From positions 1 to 32,940 of the forward strand of contig CAJJDH010000073.1 of the NCBI GenBank assembly GCA_905182905.1: a stretch of 32,940 bases of DNA, in the 5' to 3' direction. This DNA is from a marine gamma proteobacterium HTCC2089 (GTDB lineage: Bacteria; Pseudomonadota; Gammaproteobacteria; Pseudomonadales; Azotimanducaceae). The notes below the pieces were generated by a model that saw only the letters and a list, made by a program, of their open reading frames with translations, was not told the DNA's origin and did not search any database. Shown piece after piece: positions 1-7,050 of this stretch. Each line of letters starts with the position of its first letter. Position 1 is the stretch's first letter. Both the position numbers and the translations under genes were made by a program.

Positions 1-573
1 TAAGCTCAATCCTTAGTTGGTAAAATGGTAGCTGCCAGCGCCTAATAACTCGCTGGCGACGATATACGAATTGCCCGTTTGTTTCCGCTGAGGTACAAGA
101 AATGCGATCCCAGTGCGCGGCAAAATACCTCACTTCCTATTTGGACGGTTGAGAGAGCGATTTCTTTAGTCTTGAGTCAGAAAAAAATGCACCTTACTGC
201 TTCCATAGCAAGGGTGCTAACAACATCTAATCGGCTGTAAAAAGCGGGTCTCTAGTTCTTCATCAAACGGTCAGGTCTGCAACTCCGTCAAAATAGTTTC
301 GCTGCTCTGCTTAATCTTTGTTCGGCAGTAAACGCAGCCCTTACTGGCCGACGCTTTGCTATTTATCGTCAAGGCTTTGCTTTTACAGCTAAGGCTCCGC
401 CTAGAGGTTTATCGAAAAGAAAAGTACGCTAAGGTATTTCGCCAATGTATCTTCTTTAGATGTCGCCAGAAGCAACAGATTGCGAAAAGTAAATTTCCAC
501 AAAGTCGCAATAGTGATGATATAAGTAGCAATCAAACAAAAGCGCAGCAAAAGAGTAATAGGAGGCAACAGAA
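1..573. other. Gene-poor lead region
   Basis: I find no convincing gene here. The short open frames near 356-595 on both strands have no recognisable domain, no good ribosome binding site and an unnatural composition. The window opens with TAA, which could be the stop codon of a gene lying to the left, but this cannot be tested. The end of the region carries a strong Shine-Dalgarno (AGGAGG at 560-565) for the next gene. Confidence 0.5.
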
Positions 574-870
574 ATGTCCGGATATCTAATAGCAAATTAC
601 AAGATCACCAACCCCCAGGCTTATAAGGCCTACGGAGCTGCTGTGGGACCTACGATCCTCGCTCACGGTGGCGAGATTTTGGTGGCAGGTCCGGGTAGTG
701 AAATTGTTGAAGGCAGCCCGGAGCCGGTTAGCGTGATAGTCAAGTTCCCAAGTGTTCAGGCGTTACGAGAATGGTATGACTCGCCAGAATATCGAGCCAT
801 TATTCATCACCGTTTAGATAATACAGAAGGCACGATGGTCTTTGCTGGTGCATTCAGGAGTCCGGCTTAG
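574..870 (+). CDS. DUF1330 family protein
   Basis: A 98-residue cytoplasmic protein of the DUF1330 family, a small dimeric alpha/beta-barrel (ferredoxin-like) fold of unknown biochemical role. The family pattern is clear: an N-terminal beta strand and 'Y..Y' helix (YLIANYKI, YKAYGAAV), a glycine-rich turn (HGGEILVAGPG), a central strand (VSVIVKFPS) and the helix with REWYDSPEYRAI. Full length for the family. The start is fixed by AGGAGG eight bases upstream. It lies 44 bp before the Rieske oxygenase gene on the same strand, so the two probably share a transcript and it may assist a catabolic step. No catalytic role can be assigned. Confidence 0.88.
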   Translation: MSGYLIANYKITNPQAYKAYGAAVGPTILAHGGEILVAGPGSEIVEGSPEPVSVIVKFPSVQALREWYDSPEYRAIIHHRLDNTEGTMVFAGAFRSPA

Positions 871-914
871 CAAAGGTTAGGGTTAATCAATTATGATGAA
901 GGGGGAAACGGTCG

Positions 915-2102
915 ATGCATGCGGATAAACAAAAAGAACTGTTGGAGCGTCTACGTCAACACTTGGCTAGTAACTCCACTGATCAGGCCCCTCATAGTTT
1001 ACAGGTACCAGCTTCTCATTACGTAAGCGACGAGCAAACAGAACTTGAGGTTGAAGTGATGTTTAAGCGTCGTCCGTTGCTAGTGGCGCTCACGCCGCAT
1101 ATTCCCAATGTGGGGGATTACCTGACTCATGAAGCCATAGATACAAGTCTACTGTTGGTGCGCGACAAAGCAGGTGTTGCGCGGGCCTATATCAATGCTT
1201 GCAGGCACCGTGGCGCTCGGATTGCAGAGGGTAAAGGCAGCAAGGCGACTTTCTCTTGTCCATTTCACGCGTGGAATTGGGGCTTGGACGGCAAGATTAT
1301 TGCTCGACCGAATAGTCACGATGGTTTTGCTGCGGCAGATGATCGATATGACAGTTTGCTTGATGTGCCCTGTTATGAGACAGCTGGGTTGATTTTTGTT
1401 TTGTTAGAAGGCGAGGAGATAAAGTCTCAGGTGGACAAGATGATGGCATCCGCTCTAACAGATATAGCTCATTTGAATATTGGCAACACACAGTACATAG
1501 ATAGTCGGGTCACCGAATTGGACTGTAACTATAAGTTTTTTCTCGACGGCTTCGCAGAGACATATCACATTGCGCCATTGCATAAAAATAGTATTAGCCC
1601 ATTTTATTATTCTAACTCAACGGCGGTAGATGAATTAGGTGAGGTGGTACGCCTGGTGTCGCCGCGCAAAACCATCGATAAAGAATTCAGCAAACCCGAT
1701 GCCAAACAAAATGCGCTACTACCCTATTGCACAACTGAATATTTGATAGCGCCAAATGTGTTGCTTACTCACCAAGTTGATCACATTCAATTCTGGCGGG
1801 TATACCCCTTGGATGGTGCCAGTCGCTGTCGAGTGGAACTCAACTTGTTCTGGCCTTTGCCTATGGACGAAGAAGCTGAACGCAAAGCCAGGCTCAATGT
1901 GGATCTGGTTTGGCAAGTCACTACTGACGAAGATTTCCCTCAAAGTCTTGCTATTCATCGCAATTTGGCGAGTGGTGTATTGCCTGATCTGGTTTTTGGC
2001 AGTAATGAACCGGCACTGATCTACTATCACCAGAATATCGCCAAAGCCATTGGCAGCGAGCGGCTAATACCGCTGGTTGAGGTTGAGAAAAATGCCGAAT
2101 AA
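915..2102 (+). CDS. Rieske-type ring-hydroxylating oxygenase, alpha subunit
   Basis: A 395-residue Rieske non-heme iron oxygenase alpha subunit, the terminal component that activates O2 to hydroxylate or demethylate a substrate. The N-terminal Rieske domain binds [2Fe-2S] through C96-x-H98 and C115-x2-H118 (CRHRG...CPFHAW). The C-terminal catalytic domain has the mononuclear iron motif with H218 and H223 in DGFAETYHIAPLH; D340 is a candidate third ligand. The end (GSNEPALIYYHQNI) is typical of the family. A Shine-Dalgarno-like AGGGGG run at 900-905 supports the start. No ferredoxin, reductase or beta subunit is adjacent, so electrons must come from elsewhere in the genome. The substrate cannot be predicted. 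Clearly family-level; specific function unknown. Confidence 0.93.
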   Translation: MHADKQKELLERLRQHLASNSTDQAPHSLQVPASHYVSDEQTELEVEVMFKRRPLLVALTPHIPNVGDYLTHEAIDTSLLLVRDKAGVARAYINACRHRGARIAEGKGSKATFSCPFHAWNWGLDGKIIARPNSHDGFAAADDRYDSLLDVPCYETAGLIFVLLEGEEIKSQVDKMMASALTDIAHLNIGNTQYIDSRVTELDCNYKFFLDGFAETYHIAPLHKNSISPFYYSNSTAVDELGEVVRLVSPRKTIDKEFSKPDAKQNALLPYCTTEYLIAPNVLLTHQVDHIQFWRVYPLDGASRCRVELNLFWPLPMDEEAERKARLNVDLVWQVTTDEDFPQSLAIHRNLASGVLPDLVFGSNEPALIYYHQNIAKAIGSERLIPLVEVEKNAE

Positions 2103-2242
2103 GTATTTGGGTTTCTGAGGGTTTAGGATCGATTGTAATTACTAGTAGTTACCTAGGCCGAGTAATCTGCCAGCAAAGCCTTTATAGCGACTGTTCTAGG
2201 AAAATGCTGCGGGATTGCCGCTGATGTTTAGGTTCGAAATCA

Positions 2243-3565
2243 ATGGAGAGTGGAGTGGGCAATAATAATAAGCGCGTAATAAAGGGTACGGTTGCCCCAG
2301 GATTTGAATCTGTTCAGGTGCTCTACGAGCGCAATATGAATAACCTTGCTGAGGAGTATTCGCAACTCTGTGTTTATCACAAGGGCGAAAAGGTCGTAGA
2401 TCTATGGGCGCAAGGCGAAGATACAAATGAATTCTCCGCCGATAGTTTGATCAACGTCTTCAGTAGCGGAAAGAGCCTTGAATCCATTGCTCTGGCGACC
2501 CTCGTTGATAAGGGCCTGCTACGTTTTGACGAAAAGATTGCCCGCTATTGGCCAGAGTTCGGCGCCCACGGAAAGGCAGAACTGACTATTGCAGATTTAA
2601 TGCGGCACGAGGCTGGGTTAGCGAACTTTACTACCTCAATTGAGCCAGCAGATTTGCAAACCGAAAACCTTAAGCAGAACAAGGTCGGCAGTATTGTTGA
2701 AAGGCAGCCTCTAGGTTATCCGGGTGACGGCACCCAGAGCCGTGAATACCATGCCGTTAGTCGTGGTTGGGTGGTGAACGAAATATTCCGCAGAGTAGAT
2801 CCGTTTGGACGCACTTTGGGAGAGTTCTTGCAGCAAGACATTAACGAGCCTTTGGGTGTTGAGGCGAGAGTAGGTCTTGGTAAGGATGAATTGTCACGGG
2901 TACATAAGGTGCGTCATCGTGGCTTTGCATTTGAGTTATTGGAAAGTTTAAAACCGAAGTTTCTTGGTAGGCGTGTACCGCACAGTATGTTCAGGTTGCT
3001 GTCCCGAATTCTGCGCATACTTCCCAAGGCGCGCAAGCGAATGACTCGTGGCGCTCCAGTACCTTACACGGGTATGGATGGCATTTTGTTTTTCAACGAG
3101 GAAAGTGTGGCGTTGGGCGAGACCCCGTCAGCAAATACCAAGAGCAGCGCACGTACCTTGGCAAAGATTGCGGCAATGATGTCCGCGGGCGGGCACTTTT
3201 CGGGTCATGAATATTTGGGGCAAGGGGCTTGGGATGCAATGCATGCGCACCCAACTGAGGAGTTAATGGGTGGTGCGATACCTACGCGATTCACCCAAGG
3301 CGGCGTGAATCAATTTTTAGAAAGTTCAGACAGTAGCAGTGTGCTTGAGCAGGATTTTAACACTGGTAGAGAGGGGTTCTTTGGCTGGATGGGGCTGGGA
3401 GGCTCAATTTTTCAATGGAACCCCAAGCTCGACATCGGCTTTGGTTTTACAGTGACGGAACTGCATGTGCTGGATTTCCTTAATGAGCGTGGCAAGGTCT
3501 ATCAGGCGCAAGTCATGGGTTGTATCCGAGAGATGGAAAAGCAGCAACACGCTCCGAGAGGTTAG
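2243..3565 (+). CDS. Serine hydrolase, beta-lactamase/esterase (class C-like) fold
   Basis: A 440-residue protein of the beta-lactamase-related serine hydrolase family (Pfam Beta-lactamase; EstB and LACTB relatives), which are usually esterases rather than true beta-lactamases. The nucleophile motif S-x-x-K is S74-S-G-K77 in VFSSGKSLES. The tyrosine motif is Y169 in EYHAVSRGW, followed by the usual GW..NEI.RR helix. A C-terminal GWMGLGGSIFQW segment takes the place of the KTG/HxG strand. No signal peptide is evident, so it is probably cytoplasmic. The start codon lacks a strong Shine-Dalgarno sequence, so the true start is a little uncertain. It sits between the Rieske gene and the molybdenum hydroxylase, all on the plus strand, and may cleave an ester in the same pathway (inference). 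Confidence 0.88.
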   Translation: MESGVGNNNKRVIKGTVAPGFESVQVLYERNMNNLAEEYSQLCVYHKGEKVVDLWAQGEDTNEFSADSLINVFSSGKSLESIALATLVDKGLLRFDEKIARYWPEFGAHGKAELTIADLMRHEAGLANFTTSIEPADLQTENLKQNKVGSIVERQPLGYPGDGTQSREYHAVSRGWVVNEIFRRVDPFGRTLGEFLQQDINEPLGVEARVGLGKDELSRVHKVRHRGFAFELLESLKPKFLGRRVPHSMFRLLSRILRILPKARKRMTRGAPVPYTGMDGILFFNEESVALGETPSANTKSSARTLAKIAAMMSAGGHFSGHEYLGQGAWDAMHAHPTEELMGGAIPTRFTQGGVNQFLESSDSSSVLEQDFNTGREGFFGWMGLGGSIFQWNPKLDIGFGFTVTELHVLDFLNERGKVYQAQVMGCIREMEKQQHAPRG

Positions 3566-3802
3566 GTGGACGGGGTGTTGGCGGGTCGGTGGGTTGATTT
3601 GGCGGGTAGGTGCACCTTATAAACCGCTAAAGATCTAAGCCATTAGTCCAACCATGCCCATCCACATGACCGCCTGCCACGGTAAAGTCTTTACAAGTAG
3701 CGAGTTGGATGTCCCTTGCCTTGCTTGATATTGGTCGTCGGACAAATATTTCAAAGCGTTAGATGAACTGGCAGAGTCTTATTGAAGCGTGGGCAGTAAT
3801 CT

Positions 3803-3828
3803 AGACAATACGAATCGTCTCGTATAAT
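3803..3828 (+). promoter_or_regulatory. Promoter with overlapping inverted repeat (candidate operator)
   Basis: A perfect -10 hexamer TATAAT lies at 3823-3828, with a weak -35 (TAGACA or CTAGAC) 15-16 bp upstream. The inverted repeat ATACGA (3808-3813) / TCGTAT (3820-3825) runs into the -10 box, and an outer AGAC (3803-3806) / GTCT (3817-3820) overlaps it. A protein bound here would block polymerase. Because the -10 covers the ATG at 3827, translation must start downstream, at 3851 or 3857. The cognate regulator is not in the immediate neighbourhood. Confidence 0.5.
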
Positions 3829-3850
3829 GTTTTCACAATTACAAAGCAGA

Positions 3851-4327
3851 ATGACTATGAAACTGAAAGTTAATGGTGTCGAGCGTGAGGTGGAAGCGGA
3901 TTGGCGTGATGAAAGCCTTCTCACTGTTTTACGTGAGCATTTAGATCTGCCGGGCACTCGCTTTAGCTGCGGTATTGGTCAATGTGGCACGTGTGTAGTT
4001 CATATCAACGGCGCACCGATTAGCAGTTGCCTGGTGCCCATTAAAGACGTTGCTGGTAAAGATATTTTGACTATCGAAGGACTTGTTGCGCAGGACGGTT
4101 CTTTGCACCCACTGCAGCAGGCATGGATTGACGAAAGCGTTCCCCAATGTGGCTACTGTCAGTCTGGTCAGATCATGCAGGCGCTGGCGCTGTTAAAAGA
4201 AAATACTAATCCAAACGATGCTGATATAGACAATGCTATGAAAGGTAATCTATGTCGTTGTGGCACTTACGATCGAATCAGAAAATCTATCAAAAGAGCG
4301 GCAATTGTTATGGGTCAGGTGCGCTAA
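3851..4327 (+). CDS. [2Fe-2S] subunit of molybdenum hydroxylase (isoquinoline 1-oxidoreductase alpha type)
   Basis: A small iron-sulfur subunit of the xanthine dehydrogenase/aldehyde oxidase family, about 158 residues from this start and close to the usual ~150. It carries the plant-type cluster motif (SCGIGQCGTC followed by SSC) and the second cluster motif CGYCQSGQIM...GNLCRCGTY, and so passes electrons away from the molybdenum centre of its partner. I chose the start at 3851 (3857 is equally possible, giving MKLKVNG) because an upstream ATG at 3827 lies inside the -10 promoter box. The stop codon overlaps the start of the large-subunit gene (TAATG), indicating translational coupling. No FAD-binding medium subunit is present, which points to the two-subunit, cytochrome-linked type. 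Confidence 0.93.
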   Translation: MTMKLKVNGVEREVEADWRDESLLTVLREHLDLPGTRFSCGIGQCGTCVVHINGAPISSCLVPIKDVAGKDILTIEGLVAQDGSLHPLQQAWIDESVPQCGYCQSGQIMQALALLKENTNPNDADIDNAMKGNLCRCGTYDRIRKSIKRAAIVMGQVR

Positions 4328-6513
4328 TGCCTCAGTTTTCTAGACGTAAATTTTTGCTCTCTACAGGTTGGGTCGCCGGTGGGGTAACTGCGCTTTATGC
4401 TCTGCGCAATAAGGCTGTGGCGGTAGCGCCGACTATTATTTTTCCGGACGCTGAGTCTGGAGCGGCGTGGATACAAATTAAGGCTAACGGCACTTGTCAC
4501 ATGTTTTTTCCGAGGGTAGACATGGGCCAAAATGCCAACACCGGCCTCGCTCAGATTGTTGCTGAGGAACTAAATGTCGAGGTAGAAGACATTGATGCTG
4601 CGCGCCCGAGCACCAGTGATGTCCCACCTTTAGCAGTTACAGCGGGCAGTATGTCTTTAACCGCCTACTCGCGCCCTATTGCAATTGCTGCGGCTACATT
4701 GCGCGAAACTATGCGAGAACGTGCTGCGAGCAAACTTGGTTTACCACTTGCTGATATCTTAGATGACATAGGCGGCTTTCGGGCGGCGGAGGGACCTAGG
4801 CTCAGTTATGCTGAGTTGGTAGATAACACCAGTTCCATGGTTGAATTTGACGGCAATAGACCTGCACCTCTCCTTTATACTTTTGATGCCCAGCGTGACA
4901 AGCGACAAGTAGGGCGTGCGGTAAAACCATTGGGTATTCGTGATCTTGTGACCGGAGCCCCTGTCTATACTGCGGATATTCCTGTTGCCGGCATTTTGTA
5001 TGGCCGCGCTATTCAGCCTCCGGTTCGTAACGCGCGTATTTCTAGCCTCGAGACAGGTGATGTGGCGAATGTTGCTGGCTTTATTCAATTGGTGCGAGAA
5101 GACGAATTCGTTGGTGTGGTGTGCAAAACACCGGGCGCAGTAGACGCAGCAATGACCCAAATCAAAGTCACATGGGACCTTCAACAACCTATAGCCCAGG
5201 AAGAAATCGATAGGTTAGTTGATGTCGATGCAGCAATGGCCAAAGGTGATTTGGAGCATATTCTGCAAGATGAGGCTCACCGCAAAGACATTGATTGGGA
5301 TATTGATCTACGTTTTGACGTTCAGGTGCAAAGTCATGCTGCTCAAGAACCGCGTGCAGCAATTGCCCGTTTTGATCAATTCAGCCGGCTAGAAATTTGG
5401 ACCGGGACACAAGACCCATTTGGCATGAAACGTTTTGCCGCTATGGATACTGGGTTGTCCGAAGACGCGGTAGTAGTTTACCCCCAACGCCTCGGCGGCG
5501 GATTTGGTGGTCGCGAGCATTACGAGGTTGAACGCGACGCCGTACGACTTGCGCGGGCGGTAAAGCAACCAGTGAAAGTACAGTGGACTCGCAAGGATGA
5601 ATTTACCGCGAGCCGCAGTCGACCTGCCTCTGCGCATAGGTTACGTATAGCAGTTGATGAGGTAGGTAATTTGTCTGATTGGTGGTATGGCTATATTTCT
5701 GGTCACGTTGTTTTTGCCCGTGAAAGATTGCCTGGTTGGTTGTTGCCAGTGGCGCGCTTGGCGGATGATATGGGAGTGGTTAAAGGCGCAATTTCACCCT
5801 ATGGTGCGCCTCATCAACGTGTGGAATACAACGATGTTGATCTTCCTATTGATCTTGGTGTGTGGCGCTCCTTAAATGGCGCACCGGCTATTTTTGCCAT
5901 TGAATCTGCCATGGATGAGCTAGCTGTGCGGCAAGGTATAGATGCAGTTGATTTTAAGATTGCTCAAATGCACAGCGCACATCCACGTTTGCAGAATTGT
6001 TTAGAACGTGTGCGTGCCTTGAGTGCACTGAAAGCTTTGCCTGAAGGGGCGGGTTATGGTCGTGGCTTTGCCAGCGGTATATATGATGGCCGTTGTTATG
6101 TAGCAATTAGTGCTGATGTTTATGTCGATGCACAGGCCAAACAAATCAAGATACTGCATATGTGCTGTGCCCAGGATGTGGGGATGGCTGTCAATCCTGG
6201 CCAATTACGTGCGCAGGTGGAAAGCAACTTGGTATGGAGTATTGGCATGGCGCTGCTTGAACGCTTTGAGGTTGCTGATAATGCAATTCGAAGCTCGAAT
6301 TTTGATAACTACAAGATTCCACGTATGGATGATATGCCAAGCTTGGATATTGAAATTATTGATCAGCCTACCATGCCACCGACTGGTGCCGGCGAAGTGG
6401 CGTTGGTAGCGGGGCCTGCGGCCATAGCTAATGCCATTCGCCGCGCTAGCGGTTTTCGTGCTCTGCGCCTGCCAATTTCCTTCGCGGATATCACGGCTAA
6501 TTCTGCTGAGTAA
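4327..6513 (+). CDS. Molybdopterin-binding large subunit, IorB-like, Tat-exported
   Basis: A 728-residue molybdopterin cytosine dinucleotide subunit of the isoquinoline 1-oxidoreductase beta / aldehyde dehydrogenase family. It hydroxylates N-heterocycles or aldehydes with water-derived oxygen. The N-terminus SRRKFLLSTG...AGG is a twin-arginine signal, so the complex is folded in the cytoplasm and exported to the periplasm, carrying its small subunit along. Molybdopterin motif GGGFGGR is at 390-396. The expected catalytic glutamate is E690 in PPTGAGE, followed by PAAIANAI. The frame is open 75 bp further upstream, but the start at 4327 overlaps the previous stop and begins just before the Tat signal. 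The substrate is unknown, and family members often have wide specificity. Confidence 0.93.
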   Translation: MPQFSRRKFLLSTGWVAGGVTALYALRNKAVAVAPTIIFPDAESGAAWIQIKANGTCHMFFPRVDMGQNANTGLAQIVAEELNVEVEDIDAARPSTSDVPPLAVTAGSMSLTAYSRPIAIAAATLRETMRERAASKLGLPLADILDDIGGFRAAEGPRLSYAELVDNTSSMVEFDGNRPAPLLYTFDAQRDKRQVGRAVKPLGIRDLVTGAPVYTADIPVAGILYGRAIQPPVRNARISSLETGDVANVAGFIQLVREDEFVGVVCKTPGAVDAAMTQIKVTWDLQQPIAQEEIDRLVDVDAAMAKGDLEHILQDEAHRKDIDWDIDLRFDVQVQSHAAQEPRAAIARFDQFSRLEIWTGTQDPFGMKRFAAMDTGLSEDAVVVYPQRLGGGFGGREHYEVERDAVRLARAVKQPVKVQWTRKDEFTASRSRPASAHRLRIAVDEVGNLSDWWYGYISGHVVFARERLPGWLLPVARLADDMGVVKGAISPYGAPHQRVEYNDVDLPIDLGVWRSLNGAPAIFAIESAMDELAVRQGIDAVDFKIAQMHSAHPRLQNCLERVRALSALKALPEGAGYGRGFASGIYDGRCYVAISADVYVDAQAKQIKILHMCCAQDVGMAVNPGQLRAQVESNLVWSIGMALLERFEVADNAIRSSNFDNYKIPRMDDMPSLDIEIIDQPTMPPTGAGEVALVAGPAAIANAIRRASGFRALRLPISFADITANSAE

Positions 6514-6547
6514 GACGAAAATCTAAACTACCTTAAAGGTTTGATTG

Positions 6548-6682
6548 GCGGTTAACTTGCTGGCATTCGCAGCAATTATGGCGGCACCTGTTAACACCCA
6601 GACGCCTGAAACGGCATCAGCTAATGTATCTCATAGGATCGTTTTTTGGCTAAAACCTAATACCCCCTGCTGCTACGACTGA
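6548..6682 (+). pseudogene. Possible remnant of an exported Dabb-type (stress-responsive barrel) protein
   Basis: The frame reads a short hydrophobic leader (LLAFAAIMAAP) and then SHRIVFWLKPNTP, which resembles the opening strand of Dabb (dimeric A/B barrel) proteins. It then stops at 6680-6682. A one-base shift after the C-run at 6663-6667 restores a plausible continuation (AATTDEITSST), which also stops soon. No good ribosome binding site is visible. I read it as a decayed gene in the 537-bp gap before the TonB-dependent receptor; chance similarity is quite possible. The rest of 6683-6900 holds nothing I can name. Confidence 0.28.
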
Positions 6683-6908
6683 TGAAATTACTAGTTCTAC
6701 CTAAGCCTTCGCAAACCCGCCAATGGTCGATGACTCAAGCCAGCAGCCAGCCCTCCAAGCCGGTGAAGATATTCCTGCCTGTGCCATTGGTTTTAAGGCT
6801 CTCGGAATGAATTTATACCCTTAAAGTTGACGGTCTGTTTTTTGAGTTTTATCGGTAATTTTGGATATGGGCCGTAAAATGGGGTATCTGGCGAAGTTGT
6901 CCTGAGAA

Positions 6909-6960
6909 TTGTTACAAAAATGTGACAAAATTAATGCTATTTGTAACAAAAAAGTATACA
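6909..6960 (+). promoter_or_regulatory. Inverted repeat and probable promoter upstream of TonB-dependent receptor
   Basis: A perfect 10-bp inverted repeat, TTGTTACAAA (6909-6918) and TTTGTAACAA (6940-6949), is separated by 21 bp. A third related half-site, TGTGACAAAA, sits between the arms at 6921-6930. The two outer arms are about three helical turns apart, consistent with a regulator binding one face of the DNA. TATACA at 6955-6960 is a possible -10 element, about 90 bp before the receptor start. The regulator is unknown. Confidence 0.45.
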
Positions 6961-7050
6961 ACGGCGGTTGCGAAAACAGCTGTTAAGGGTCCGACGTTAT
7001 TCCTTATTGTTTGAAGCAACAAATACATTTGCTTTTTTGGAGAAAAAACA

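Noticed and set aside
356-595. Small genes on either strand at the left end
   Set aside because: No start signals, no domain, and composition unlike the real genes.
3827-3850. Start of the [2Fe-2S] subunit at 3827
   Set aside because: This ATG lies within the apparent -10 box, has no ribosome binding site and adds residues absent from the family.
4252-4326. Earlier start of the molybdopterin subunit at 4252
   Set aside because: It would place 25 residues before the Tat signal and overlap the previous gene by 76 bp; the TAATG start at 4327 is the natural one.
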